Of a DNA stretch of 64,000 bases, positions 34,997 to 43,622 are shown piece by piece (the first letter of the stretch is position 1; every line of letters starts with the position of its first letter). Where the stretch lies: assembly GCF_001641695.1 (NCBI RefSeq), contig NZ_LSEF01000085.1, forward strand, positions 19,407 through 83,406. The letters are read 5' to 3'. The stretch comes from Bradyrhizobium neotropicale (GTDB lineage: Bacteria; Pseudomonadota; Alphaproteobacteria; Rhizobiales; Xanthobacteraceae). The position numbers were made by a program, and so were the translations under genes. The notes beneath the pieces are model-generated. The model was not told the origin of the DNA, made no database searches, and saw nothing but the letters and a program-made list of their open reading frames with translations.

Positions 34997-35611
34997 TCAC
35001 TTGGGAAACGGCTTGCTCAGAAACTTCGATCCCTTGACGCCGTAGCGCCAGGGCAGCTCGACCGCCTTGGTAATGCCGATGCGGATGCCGGTCGCGACCT
35101 CAACATCTGCTGTCCGCGCATGCAGCGCGATCGGCGGCCGGTCGAGCGGCAAAGCGTTGTGGTCGATCGTGATGCCGAGCGCCTCCGTCAGCTTGCCCGG
35201 CCCCGAGCAAAGCGCGTGCACGTCGACAAGATGACGTCGCCGGCGCATCGCGCCGATGCCATGCGTCGGCGCCAACGCGCGGATCAGGACCGCGCTGGCC
35301 GAGCCTTCCTCCTCGCAGACGAAGTTCACGCACCAGTGGATTCCGTAAGAGCGATAGACATAGGCAAAGCCGGGCGGGCCGAACATGACCCGGTTCCGCT
35401 GCGTCGGCCCGCGATAGGAGTGCGCCGCCGGGTCGGTATGATGATAGGCCTCAACTTCGACAATGGTCCCGCCGACGCCGCCAACCAGCATGGTCGCGCC
35501 GATCAGGTCGGGGGCGACCTCGTGGACGCTGCGCCCGAAAAAGGCACGCTTCAGCGGCTTGCCGAGGCGCGGCGCGGAGGCGTTCGAACTTCGTAGTTTT
35601 CTTGGAGCCAT
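34997..35611 (-). CDS. 3-methyladenine DNA glycosylase (AAG/MPG family)
   Basis: A 204-residue DNA repair enzyme of the mammalian-type AAG family, which removes alkylated purines. Family landmarks are LIGATMLVGGVGGTIVEVEAYHHTDPAAHSYRGPTQRN with the catalytic Glu in VEAY, and VMFGPPGFAYVYRSYGIHWCVNFVCE. Later come SAVLIRALAP and CSGPGKLTEALGI. It is complete and convergent with valS. The C-terminal TGIRIGITKAVELPWRYGVKGSKFLSKP also matches the family. Confidence 0.93.
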   Translation of the reverse strand: MAPRKLRSSNASAPRLGKPLKRAFFGRSVHEVAPDLIGATMLVGGVGGTIVEVEAYHHTDPAAHSYRGPTQRNRVMFGPPGFAYVYRSYGIHWCVNFVCEEEGSASAVLIRALAPTHGIGAMRRRRHLVDVHALCSGPGKLTEALGITIDHNALPLDRPPIALHARTADVEVATGIRIGITKAVELPWRYGVKGSKFLSKPFPK

Positions 35612-35741
35612 TCGAAGTGAGAATCGTCTGAGAACAGAGCAGGATATTCCCCATATCTGCCATGTTCCCTGAAGAGGTGCGAGCCGGGTTGCGATGCCAT
35701 GCGATACCGACTAGGTAGGACCTGAACAGACCGGACACCCC

Positions 35742-36698
35742 ATGGTCGTTATTGTCGATACCATCACGAACCCGTTGCGCCCGCGCCACCCGGAAAAGGT
35801 GAATCGGCCCGATTCAGCGTCGCCGCCGAAGCCGGACTGGATCCGCGTGCGGGCGCCCAACACCCGCGGCTATGCCGACACCCGCAACATCGTGCGGGCG
35901 AACGGCCTGCACACGGTGTGCGAGGAGGCGGGCTGCCCGAATATCGGCGAGTGCTGGGACAAAAAGCACGCGACCTTCATGATCATGGGTGACACCTGCA
36001 CCCGCGCCTGCGCCTTCTGCAACGTCAAGACCGGCCTGCCCAACGCCCTGGACGCTGCAGAGCCGCAGAACGTCGCCGAGGCCGTGGCCAAGCTGGGGCT
36101 CGCCCACGTCGTCATCACCTCCGTCGACCGCGACGACCTTGCTGACGGGGGCGCCGAGCACTTTGCCCGGACCATCCGCGCGATCCGCACGGCCTGTCCC
36201 TCGACCACGATCGAGATCCTGACGCCCGACTTCCTGCGCAAGGACGGCGCCCTCGAGGTTGTCGTGGCGGCCAAGCCGGACGTCTTCAACCACAATCTCG
36301 AAACCGTGCCGTCGCGCTATCTCACAGTGCGGCCCGGCGCGCGCTACTTCCATTCGATCCGGCTGTTGCAGCGGGTCAAGGAGATCGATCCGAGCATTTT
36401 CACCAAGTCCGGGATCATGGTGGGCCTCGGCGAGGAACGCCACGAGGTGCAGCAGGTGATGGACGACCTGCGCTCGGCCGACGTCGACTTCCTGACCATC
36501 GGGCAATATCTCCAGCCGACGCGCAAGCATCATGCGGTGATGCGCTACGTGCCGCCGGACGAGTTTTCGTCATACGAAAAGGTCGCCTACACCAAAGGCT
36601 TCCTGATGGTGTCGGCGAGCCCGCTCACCCGTTCGTCGCATCATGCCGGCGAGGATTTTGCAAGACTGAAGGCAGCGCGGGCCGCAACGGCTCGCTGA
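35742..36698 (+). CDS. lipA: Lipoyl synthase
   Basis: A 318-residue radical-SAM enzyme that inserts two sulfurs into protein-bound octanoyl groups. The auxiliary cluster cysteines are Cys60, Cys65 and Cys71 (CEEAGCPNIGEC), and the radical-SAM CX3CX2C is Cys86, Cys90, Cys93 (CTRACAFC). The C-terminal RSSYHA-type serine ligand is seen in LTRSSHHAGEDF. The next gene starts six bases after the stop, so they are likely co-transcribed. Confidence 0.97.
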   Translation: MVVIVDTITNPLRPRHPEKVNRPDSASPPKPDWIRVRAPNTRGYADTRNIVRANGLHTVCEEAGCPNIGECWDKKHATFMIMGDTCTRACAFCNVKTGLPNALDAAEPQNVAEAVAKLGLAHVVITSVDRDDLADGGAEHFARTIRAIRTACPSTTIEILTPDFLRKDGALEVVVAAKPDVFNHNLETVPSRYLTVRPGARYFHSIRLLQRVKEIDPSIFTKSGIMVGLGEERHEVQQVMDDLRSADVDFLTIGQYLQPTRKHHAVMRYVPPDEFSSYEKVAYTKGFLMVSASPLTRSSHHAGEDFARLKAARAATAR

Positions 36699-36704
36699 CG
36701 TCCA

Positions 36705-37175
36705 ATGCATCGAGTTTCGAGCAAGCACCGCGTCAACCACAGTGCGTCCGAGATGTTTGATCTGGTCGCCGATGTCGAGCGCTACCCGGAATTCGTGCCG
36801 TTGTGCAGCGCGCTGAAGGTGCGTCAGCGATTGGCCAAGCCCGACGGGACCGAGGTGCTGGTCGCCGACATGACGGTGTCGTTCAAGCTGGTCAAGGAAT
36901 CCTTCACCAGCCGCGTGACGCTCGATCGTGCCAATTTGAAAATTCTCGTCGAATATCTGCAGGGGCCGTTCAGCAATCTGGAAAATCGCTGGACGTTCGA
37001 GCCGAAGGGCGAGGGGGTCTGCGACGTCGGCTTTTTCCTGTCCTACGAGTTCAGGAGCCGCATGCTGGCGATACTGATGGGCTCGATGTTCGACGCCGCA
37101 TTCGCGCGCTTTTCCGCGGCCTTCGAAAAGCGGGCCGATGCGATCTACGGGCGGCCGAAGCTCGCATCGTCCTGA
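36705..37175 (+). CDS. COQ10/RatA-type START-domain protein
   Basis: A 156-residue polyketide-cyclase/START-like protein of the COQ10/RatA group. It opens VSSKHRVNHSASEMFDLVADVERYPEFVPLCSALKV, the family signature, and continues with LVADMTVSFKLVKESFTSRVTLD. In mitochondria COQ10 binds ubiquinone and supports respiration; in E. coli RatA affects ribosome assembly. The neighbouring lipA, and the conserved lipA-coq10 pairing in alphaproteobacteria, favour the quinone-binding role (inference). It abuts the oxidase locus, which runs the opposite way, with no gap. Confidence 0.9.
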   Translation: MHRVSSKHRVNHSASEMFDLVADVERYPEFVPLCSALKVRQRLAKPDGTEVLVADMTVSFKLVKESFTSRVTLDRANLKILVEYLQGPFSNLENRWTFEPKGEGVCDVGFFLSYEFRSRMLAILMGSMFDAAFARFSAAFEKRADAIYGRPKLASS

Positions 37176-37991
37176 TCAATCAACGGCTTTCACGATATCC
37201 GGCGGCTGCGAGGCATAATAGGCCGCGGCCTCCTCGATCTCCTGCGGCGTCATCGCGCGCGCGATGTTGCGCATCTGCTGGCTGATGTCGTTGCGCCGTT
37301 CGCTTGTGGCAAACGCCTGGAGCTGTGCCTTCATGTAGGCCTCGGATTGGCCCTCGAGCCAGGGACTGCCGGTCTTGTTGTCGAGACTGCCGTGGCAGGA
37401 GCCGCAAGGTGCAATGCCGCGCATCGGCGCGCCGTAGATGACGATGTTGGGCTTGGGAAGCTGCGGCGTCGGATGGTACGCCGGCAGCCGCGGCAGATAG
37501 GCGTAATAGACTGCGAGATCGGCGATTTCCCGGTCCGTCAGGTTGACCGCGAAGGGCGACATCACGGCATTGGTGCGCGCGCCGGAGCGGAAATCGTGCA
37601 GCTCCTTGTAGATCACGGCGGCGTACTGGCCGGCGAGGTTGGGCGAATCCGCCCGGCTGATGCCGGTCGGGCCGTGGCAGATCGCGCAGCGCTGCGCCAG
37701 CGTGGCGCCGCGGCCGATCGCCTCCTGGTTCGGACGCGACAGCGTGTGCGAGGTCAGCACAACCTCCGACAGACGCTTGTCCTGCGCCTGCGCAGCGACG
37801 CCTGCTGAGCGTTGCGGCACCCCGGCAGCGCTGCAGATCGCATCCCAGACATTGGCGAATTGAACCCAGGGCTGCGCGAAGGGCAATACGATGAAGCCGA
37901 CAATCACCGTCACGATGAAGATTGCAGCGGTGATACCGACGCTCGACTTGAAGTGCCAGTTGCTGAGCGTGAAAAGGTCGCGCGCACTCAT
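37176..37991 (-). CDS. Membrane-anchored dihaem c-type cytochrome
   Basis: A 271-residue protein with one N-terminal transmembrane helix (about 17-40) and two class I cytochrome c domains with haem sites CAICH and CGSCH. Met ligands are available in both domains. It is the last gene of the oxidase operon; its ATG overlaps the stop of the subunit I reading frame (TGATG) and GGGAG lies upstream. It probably delivers electrons to the oxidase CuA centre from the periplasmic side. The start at 37991 is preferred over longer readings, which run into the subunit I sequence. Confidence 0.9.
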   Translation of the reverse strand: MSARDLFTLSNWHFKSSVGITAAIFIVTVIVGFIVLPFAQPWVQFANVWDAICSAAGVPQRSAGVAAQAQDKRLSEVVLTSHTLSRPNQEAIGRGATLAQRCAICHGPTGISRADSPNLAGQYAAVIYKELHDFRSGARTNAVMSPFAVNLTDREIADLAVYYAYLPRLPAYHPTPQLPKPNIVIYGAPMRGIAPCGSCHGSLDNKTGSPWLEGQSEAYMKAQLQAFATSERRNDISQQMRNIARAMTPQEIEEAAAYYASQPPDIVKAVD

Positions 37992-39552
37992 CACTGCGCT
38001 CCCACATAGACGGCCGGCACCGACGTGCCCTCGGTCATTGCCAGGGTGAGGATCGGGTAGCCGTAGTTGGTGATGGTGAGCGCGATCATCAACGCCACCC
38101 ACAGCGCATGCGTGTTGAGCGCAAGCGGAACGGTCGCCGGCTGATGCACCGCGAGGCTGAAGCGATAGGCGCCGGTCTCGGCCGCGGGCGATCGCATGCC
38201 GCGCGCCAGGATGACCAGGAACAGGATGCCGGAGGTCAGCAGGATGAAGCCGCCGATCGCGGAGAAGGTGACCGAGAGCGCCTGCGGCGCGATCGCGGGA
38301 TCGCCGAAATCGAAATAGGCCATGCGGCGCGGCATGCCCAGAATGCCGACCCAGTGCCACGGGAAGGTGGTGACGATCATGCCGACGAACCACAGCCAGA
38401 GCTGAGTGCGCATCAGGCGGAGATCGACGAGCTCGCGGCCGGTGAGATGCGGCCACAGATCATAGGCGATCGCGAATTGTGGATCGATGCATCGAGCTGA
38501 TAGCTCATGTTGATAAGGCCGCCGGCACCACCGAAGCCGAGCATGACGAACGAGAAGGCGAGCGCAAGCATCATCGGATTGTCCCAGGGCAGCGCCCGGA
38601 TCCAGCCGAACATACCGCGCCCCCCGCGCAGGCGCGCCGCGATCTCGACGGAGGCGCAGATCGTGAACACCGTCAGAAGCGTCGGCAGCGCGACCAGCGC
38701 CGTGAAGGCCGAATGGATGAACTTGAAGCCGGCGCCGACCTGCGGGTCGGCGAAGGTGTGGTGCATGCCGATCGGCATTGCCACCACCAGGAACAGGATG
38801 AAGGAGATCCGCGCCATGGTGTCGGAGTAGACCCGGCCGCCGATCGCGCGCGGCACGATGGTGTAATAGGCGATGTAGGTCGGCATCAGCCAGAAATAGA
38901 CGATGGCGTGCAGCGTCCAGGAGAAGAACACCCGGGCAAGTCCGGCATCGATCGTGGCCTTCAGCCCCGCCGCGACCGGGATGATCTGCAACAACAGCTC
39001 GAGCGCCGCACCGAGCGCGGTCCAGGCCCACAAATAGGAGCCCGCAACATTGGCGAACATCGCCAGCGGCACCGCTGCTCCGGGATGCGCCTTTCTCCAG
39101 ACGCGCAGATTGATCGACATCAGCGCGACCCAGATCCAGGAGCCGACCACGACGAGCACGACGCCGATGTAATAGAAGACGTTGCCGATCAGCGGCGGAT
39201 AGAAGGTGTAGAGCACCGAGGCGCGCCCCAGCGCGATCGGGATCACCGCCATGACGCTGCCTGCGACGATCAGCCAGAAGCCGGCCCACGCCCAGCGCAC
39301 GCCGACCAGGCGCTGCTCCAGCGCGGACTCGCTGATCGCATAGCCGAATCCCATCGCAACCAGGGTCGGGAAGACGTAGCCCATGACCGTGCCATGCGCA
39401 GTCAGCGAGCGGTAGTAGAGCTCGGGATTGGAGAGCCAGGTGCCGATCGGACTGCGGATGAACATCTGCCAGGCGCCGAGCGTGAGCGCGACGCCGAACA
39501 CGGCAAAAGCCAGCCAGAAATGAGCGAGGATGAGCTTTCTATTGGCCAACAC
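37991..39552 (-). pseudogene. B-family (ba3-like) cytochrome oxidase subunit I, broken by internal deletion and frameshift
   Basis: Two overlapping frames together encode a haem-copper oxidase subunit I. The first (start GTG 39552) covers the N-terminal part up to GGAGGLINMSYQLDASIHN; the second resumes at FAIAYDLWPHLTG and runs to 37991. It is closest to Thermus ba3-type subunits: ASVLYTFYPPLIGN, the CuB helix LHAIVYFWLMP (His and Tyr), the HH pair in GMHHTFADP and GRGMFGWIRALPWDNP. Between IHN and YDLWPHLTG about 20 residues of the family are missing. That segment carries the HFH pair that ligates both haems. The break is between 38476 and 38477, with about 61 bases lost. A functional oxidase cannot result unless the sequence is in error. 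Confidence 0.88.
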
Positions 39553-40105
39553 AGCTCACCCTCCCACCGCTCTTCGCAAGCTCCGCGAACTTCGTTTTGT
39601 CGATCACGCGGACCTTGCCCCACATGCCCTCGTGGCCGAAGCTGCAAAACTCCTGGCAGGGCATCAGATAGTCCCCGGTCTTCTCGAAACGCATGAGCTG
39701 CTCGGAGACGTAGCCCGGCACCAGCATGGTGTTGATGTTGGTGCCCTGGATCAGGATGCCGTGCACCACGTCGGCGCTGGTGGCGCGCAGCGTGATCGGC
39801 GTCTCCGCAGGCACCACGATGCAGGCCGGCGTGAAGGAATATTGCTGGCCGATCGCGCGTACAGTCACCGCGCCATTGGTCTCGAGCACGCTGCCGAGAT
39901 TGCTCTCGATGAACTCGCCGGACAGATGTATTCGTGAAGGATCGGTCGTCTCGACGCGCGGCTGCGGCATGGTCGCACGATGAATTCCGGCAAACGCCGC
40001 CAGCAGCGCCATCCCCACGATGATGATCACGGATATCGTGGCCCAGCGCCGCTCGGTGCGCGCCGCGATCTCGGCGCCGTGATGGCCGTCCTCCTGCACG
40101 CTCAT
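39539..40105 (-). CDS. Cytochrome c oxidase subunit II (CuA, short ba3-like form)
   Basis: A 188-residue subunit II with a single transmembrane helix (about 22-42) and a periplasmic cupredoxin domain. The CuA site is CQEFCSFGHEGM (Cys-x3-Cys-x3-His-x2-Met), with the upstream His in VVHGILI. The one-helix form is typical of B-family oxidases. It starts inside the stop of the small upstream gene (ATGA) and overlaps subunit I by 14 bases. The CuA ligands are all intact even though the partner subunit I is broken. Confidence 0.92.
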   Translation of the reverse strand: MSVQEDGHHGAEIAARTERRWATISVIIIVGMALLAAFAGIHRATMPQPRVETTDPSRIHLSGEFIESNLGSVLETNGAVTVRAIGQQYSFTPACIVVPAETPITLRATSADVVHGILIQGTNINTMLVPGYVSEQLMRFEKTGDYLMPCQEFCSFGHEGMWGKVRVIDKTKFAELAKSGGRVSCVGQ

Positions 40106-40278
40106 TGCAGCGCCCCGCGCGGCAGGAAGACGAAGAGATAGAACGCCAGCCAGATCGCGACGACGCAAGCCGTGGCGATCCCCGCGAGCGCAATTGCGCC
40201 GGACGGGCCTTGCGCGACGATTTCCTCGACGGCCTGGTCGGCGGCGGCTGGGCTGGTCGGCGGATCGGAATTGATCAT
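40102..40278 (-). CDS. Small oxidase subunit (subunit IIa-like, one helix)
   Basis: A 58-residue protein with one transmembrane helix near the C-terminus (about residues 28-53: GAIALAGIATACVVAIWLAF followed by YLFVFLP) and a polar N-terminus of 27 residues. It lies between the trihaem cytochrome gene and the CuA subunit, overlapping the latter by four bases, so translation is coupled. B-family oxidases carry a single-helix subunit IIa that supplies the helix missing from subunit II; location and topology fit that role. The assignment is by position and shape, not by a strong motif. Confidence 0.75.
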   Translation of the reverse strand: MINSDPPTSPAAADQAVEEIVAQGPSGAIALAGIATACVVAIWLAFYLFVFLPRGALQ

Positions 40279-40285
40279 GGCGGCC

Positions 40286-41542
40286 TCAGTTCAGCGGTGC
40301 AGAGCGCAGCTCGTTGGCGTCGCGCGCCGAAACCGGGGTGCCGCGATTGCCCCAGGCGGTGCGGATATAGGAGACGACGGCGGCGACCTCGTTGTCCGAG
40401 AGGAGCCCTGCGAAAGGCGGCATGCCGTAGGGCATCGGATTGCCCTTGGTGCCCGGCGGATAGCCGCCGTTGAGCACCATGCGGATCGGATTGACCGCCG
40501 ACTGCATCTCGATCGACTGGTTGTTGGCAAGCGGCGGCCAGTGCGGTGGCTTGCCTTCGCCCTGGGCACCATGACAGCTCGCGCAGTTCTTGTCGTAGAC
40601 CGTCTTGCCGAGGCTGATCAGCAGGCTGCTTTCGGTCGTCGGCAGCACCGAGCTCGCCGGCGGCGGAGGCGAAGGCTCGGAGATCCCCTTCAGGTAGACC
40701 GCCATCGCCCTCGTATCCTCGTCGCTGAGATATTGCAGGCTGTTGTGTACGACCTCGGCCATCGGGCCGTAGACCACGCCGCGCTGCGAGACGCCGGTCT
40801 GGAGCAGATCGGAGATGTCCTGGATGCTCCAGTCGCCGAGACCCGCCTCGCGGTTGGAGGTCAGGGAAGGTGCGTACCAGTTCTGCATCGGGATCAGCCC
40901 GCCCTTGAAGGCATCGGATTGCGCGGTGCCACCGAGGGCGTTGATCGGCGAATGGCACATGCCGCAATGGCCGAGGCCTTCCACCAGATAAGCGCCGCGA
41001 TTCCACTCGGCCGACTTGGTGGGGTCCGGCTTGAACTCGCCCTCGTTGAAGTACAGCGTGCGCCAGCCAAGGATGAGCTGGCGGTTGGAATAGGGGAAGC
41101 GGAGGTCGTGCTCCCGGTTTCTCTGATTCACGGGCGGGATCGACTTCAAATACGCGAAGATCGCCTCGCTGTCGGCCCGCGTGACCTTTGTGTACGAAGC
41201 AAACGGCATCGCCGGATACATCAACCCACCATCCGGGAAGCGGCCGGTGTGCATCGCCTTGTAGAAGTCCTCGGCGGTCCATTTGCCGATTCCGGTCTCC
41301 CGATCCGGCGTGATGTTGGACGAGTACAGCGTGCCGAAAGGCGTCGGCATGGCGCGTCCGCCGGCGAAAGTGCGGCCCTCAGGCGCGGTGTGGCAGGCGA
41401 TGCAGTCGCCGGCGCGCGCCAGATACTCGCCGCGCGCGACGATGTTGTCGCTGGTCGGGCCGGCCTTCTGCTGCGCCTCGGCGGCCGAGCCGGCAAACAG
41501 CGACCACAGCAACAGTACCAGGATTGGTGAGCGCGATGGCAT
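40286..41542 (-). CDS. Exported trihaem cytochrome c
   Basis: A 418-residue periplasmic protein with a signal peptide (about 1-23, ending AEA-QQ) and three cytochrome c domains with haem sites CIACH, CGMCH and CASCH. The layout is like the cytochrome subunit of gluconate/alcohol dehydrogenases: GEYLARAGDCIACHTAPEG, GAYLVEGLGHCGMCHSP, GKTVYDKNCASCHGAQGEG. No dehydrogenase subunits are nearby, so here it more likely feeds the adjacent oxidase. It lies seven bases upstream of the subunit IIa-like gene. Confidence 0.92.
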   Translation of the reverse strand: MPSRSPILVLLLWSLFAGSAAEAQQKAGPTSDNIVARGEYLARAGDCIACHTAPEGRTFAGGRAMPTPFGTLYSSNITPDRETGIGKWTAEDFYKAMHTGRFPDGGLMYPAMPFASYTKVTRADSEAIFAYLKSIPPVNQRNREHDLRFPYSNRQLILGWRTLYFNEGEFKPDPTKSAEWNRGAYLVEGLGHCGMCHSPINALGGTAQSDAFKGGLIPMQNWYAPSLTSNREAGLGDWSIQDISDLLQTGVSQRGVVYGPMAEVVHNSLQYLSDEDTRAMAVYLKGISEPSPPPPASSVLPTTESSLLISLGKTVYDKNCASCHGAQGEGKPPHWPPLANNQSIEMQSAVNPIRMVLNGGYPPGTKGNPMPYGMPPFAGLLSDNEVAAVVSYIRTAWGNRGTPVSARDANELRSAPLN

Positions 41543-41552
41543 CCTCGTCTCC

Positions 41553-42260
41553 TCACTCCGGTTCGCTGCCGCAGGCGAAGGGCAGCACGTAGGTGCCCTT
41601 CGGTGCTGGGGCGTTCATCACCGGCGCCGGGTGGTTCGCCAGCCATGCCGCGACCGCTGTGACATCCTCCTCCGTGAGTCGAGCAGCAACCTGCTGCATG
41701 CAGTCTGGCGCCTTTGCCGTGCGGGTGCCATAGCGCCACGCTCCAAGCTGGGCGCTGATGTAGTTTGGGCGCAGTCCGAGCAGGCCGGGGATTCCCGGTT
41801 CCATGCCGGTCAGGGCCGGGCCATGGCAGCTACCGCAGGCCGGTATCTGGCGTTGAGGATCGCCGCGCGTGACCAGTGACTGACCGCGCTGGAGGACCTC
41901 CTGGCTTGCATCGCTTGCTACCACTGGCGGCAGCGCCGGATGCTGATCGGCGAAGTAGTCCGCCATCTGCTGCAGGTAGGGATCGGTGAGGAATTCCAGC
42001 AAATAGTTCATCGGCGGGTATTTTCGCCGGCCGTTCTTGAAGGCAAGCAGCTGATTGTAGAGATAGCCGGCCGGCTTGCCGGCAAGGCGCGGGAAATAGA
42101 CGTCGCTGGTGCCTTCGCCCTTGTTGCCATGGCAGGGCGTGCACGCTTCCACGCGCGCCGCCATGGTATCCGGCGGCTGGTTGGCCGTTTGTGCGGCCGC
42201 AACATTGCAGGCGGCCAAGGTAGCAATGGCGAGAGCCAAAGCAGCGTTACGAGCGAACAC
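41553..42260 (-). CDS. Exported dihaem cytochrome c
   Basis: A 235-residue periplasmic dihaem cytochrome, with a signal peptide (about 1-22, cut after AAA) and haem sites CTPCH and CGSCH in two class I domains. It ends with a Cys-containing tail (LPFACGSEPE). The GTG at 42260 is chosen because GGAGGG lies seven bases upstream and the signal peptide then starts correctly. First gene of the oxidase operon, 10 bases ahead of the trihaem cytochrome gene. Confidence 0.9.
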   Translation of the reverse strand: MFARNAALALAIATLAACNVAAAQTANQPPDTMAARVEACTPCHGNKGEGTSDVYFPRLAGKPAGYLYNQLLAFKNGRRKYPPMNYLLEFLTDPYLQQMADYFADQHPALPPVVASDASQEVLQRGQSLVTRGDPQRQIPACGSCHGPALTGMEPGIPGLLGLRPNYISAQLGAWRYGTRTAKAPDCMQQVAARLTEEDVTAVAAWLANHPAPVMNAPAPKGTYVLPFACGSEPE

Positions 42261-42641
42261 GTCGCCGCCCTCCAGAACTGGATCGGGTTGATTCCTGATC
42301 GCAACGTAGATCGGCATTATTGCGCCAATATAGTCGCGCGCAAGCTTTGAAGAGGACGATGACGTTTAGTCGCGCGGCCGAACCGCGATCATGATCGTTT
42401 TCGGCAAATTTCGCGCGGTTTTTCCAAACGACGGATGAGGCGCATCGATCGCCGGCGTGTTGCACCCGAGTTTTCCAGACTGGGCTCCACGGCCGTGACA
42501 AGTGCAGTTTGTGCCAAAGAGTGGCCTGCTGACGGAACGCCCCTTGCCGCGAGCGGCACACCTGTAAAGCTGCATTTCATGGGATTTTCAACTAAAGTTC
42601 GAGTCGGCGCTCGGGGTAATGTGTGGGTAGGACCAGGGGAC
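42261..42641. other. Divergent intergenic region (oxidase operon / small HTH gene)
   Basis: About 380 bases with no convincing gene. It should hold the oxidase promoter on the minus strand and that of the small HTH gene on the plus strand. It is slightly AT-richer than its surroundings (for example ATTATTGCGCCAATATAG near 42317-42334). I see no FnrN/FixK-type TTGAT-N4-ATCAA palindrome. Confidence 0.45.
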
Positions 42642-42821
42642 ATGGGACGCTGGAAGCAATCGTGGAGTGCGGAAGATCTGAGCAAGCTCAAAACACTCGC
42701 AGGCACCAAACCGGTCACGATGATCGCAAAAGAACTCGGCCGCACCACGGGCACGGTGCTTGCGAAGGCGATCGAGCAAAACCTTCCGGTCCTGCATCGC
42801 ATCAAGCAGACGGGCGAATGA
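42642..42821 (+). CDS. Small SANT/HTH-like DNA-binding protein
   Basis: A 59-residue protein: MGRWKQSWSAEDLSKLKTLA followed by an HTH-like stretch (TKPVTMIAKELGRTTGTVLAKAIEQ). It resembles the small Myb/SANT or GcrA-start type proteins common in rhizobia. AGGGGAC precedes the ATG at 42642; an in-frame ATG at 42579 would add 21 residues that look less protein-like. Probably a DNA-binding regulator, targets unknown. Confidence 0.65.
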   Translation: MGRWKQSWSAEDLSKLKTLAGTKPVTMIAKELGRTTGTVLAKAIEQNLPVLHRIKQTGE

Positions 42822-43016
42822 TCAGGCCACCGGTCGCTGTGTCCGAGCCGGTGACGATCCGAGATTGATGGCCGCTGTTTCCGCTGGACCATGTGATCCG
42901 GTGGCAGCCGTCTGACGATATCGGATCCCAGCCTCAGCAGAATGCGGCGGCCTGCAGCGTTGCAAGCCACATAACTTCATCGCGAGGGCCTGCCAGGTCT
43001 CACCAGGTCAGACGGC

Positions 43017-43619
43017 TCACCCGCGCGGCGTACGCCGGCGCTTCACCGCGTGCCGCCGCGGCGAACGGGCGACGCGCGGGCGCAGGCGGCTTGCCGTGTC
43101 GCGGCGCGGCTTGACCTGGGCCTGCGGGCCGCGGGCGAGGTCCATCAGCATGCGCAGCGCCTCGACCACCGAACGCTGCCGCACCGCGGTGCGGCCGATG
43201 GCGCCGAAACGGTGCTCGCGGTGGATGATGCGGCCGTCGCGCGCAGCGGCGGCGAAATGCACGAGCCCAACCGGTTTGCCGGGCGTGGCGCCGCCGGGCC
43301 CGGCAATGCCGGTGACGGAGACCGCGAGGTCGACACCGGCGCGCTCCAAGGCGCCGACCGCCATCGCGGTCGCCGTCTCCTTGCTCACCGCGCCGAAATT
43401 GGCAAGCGTGCTCGTCTCGACGCCGAGCATCGCGCGCTTGGCATCATTGGAATAGGTGACGAAGCCGCGGTCGATCACATCGGAGGAGCCGGGGATGTCG
43501 GTCAACGCGCCGGCGACGAGGCCGCCGGTGCACGACTCAGCGGTCGCAATCGTCAGCTTGCGCATCCGGCACAGATCGAGCAGCGAGCGGGAGAGGGCGC
43601 GTGCGTCGCTGCCGCCCAT
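43017..43619 (-). CDS. CinA-family nicotinamide-nucleotide amidohydrolase domain protein
   Basis: A 200-residue protein with the stand-alone CinA C-terminal domain (about residues 10-165), which deamidates NMN to NaMN. Landmarks are TIATAESCTGGLVAGALTDIPGSSDVIDRGFVTYSNDAK and VSVTGIAGPGGATPGKPVGLVHF. The last 35 residues are a very Arg-rich tail not needed for the domain. It lies three bases after ispDF on the same strand, so the two are co-transcribed. Confidence 0.9.
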   Translation of the reverse strand: MGGSDARALSRSLLDLCRMRKLTIATAESCTGGLVAGALTDIPGSSDVIDRGFVTYSNDAKRAMLGVETSTLANFGAVSKETATAMAVGALERAGVDLAVSVTGIAGPGGATPGKPVGLVHFAAAARDGRIIHREHRFGAIGRTAVRQRSVVEALRMLMDLARGPQAQVKPRRDTASRLRPRVARSPRRHAVKRRRTPRG

Positions 43620-43622
43620 GGT

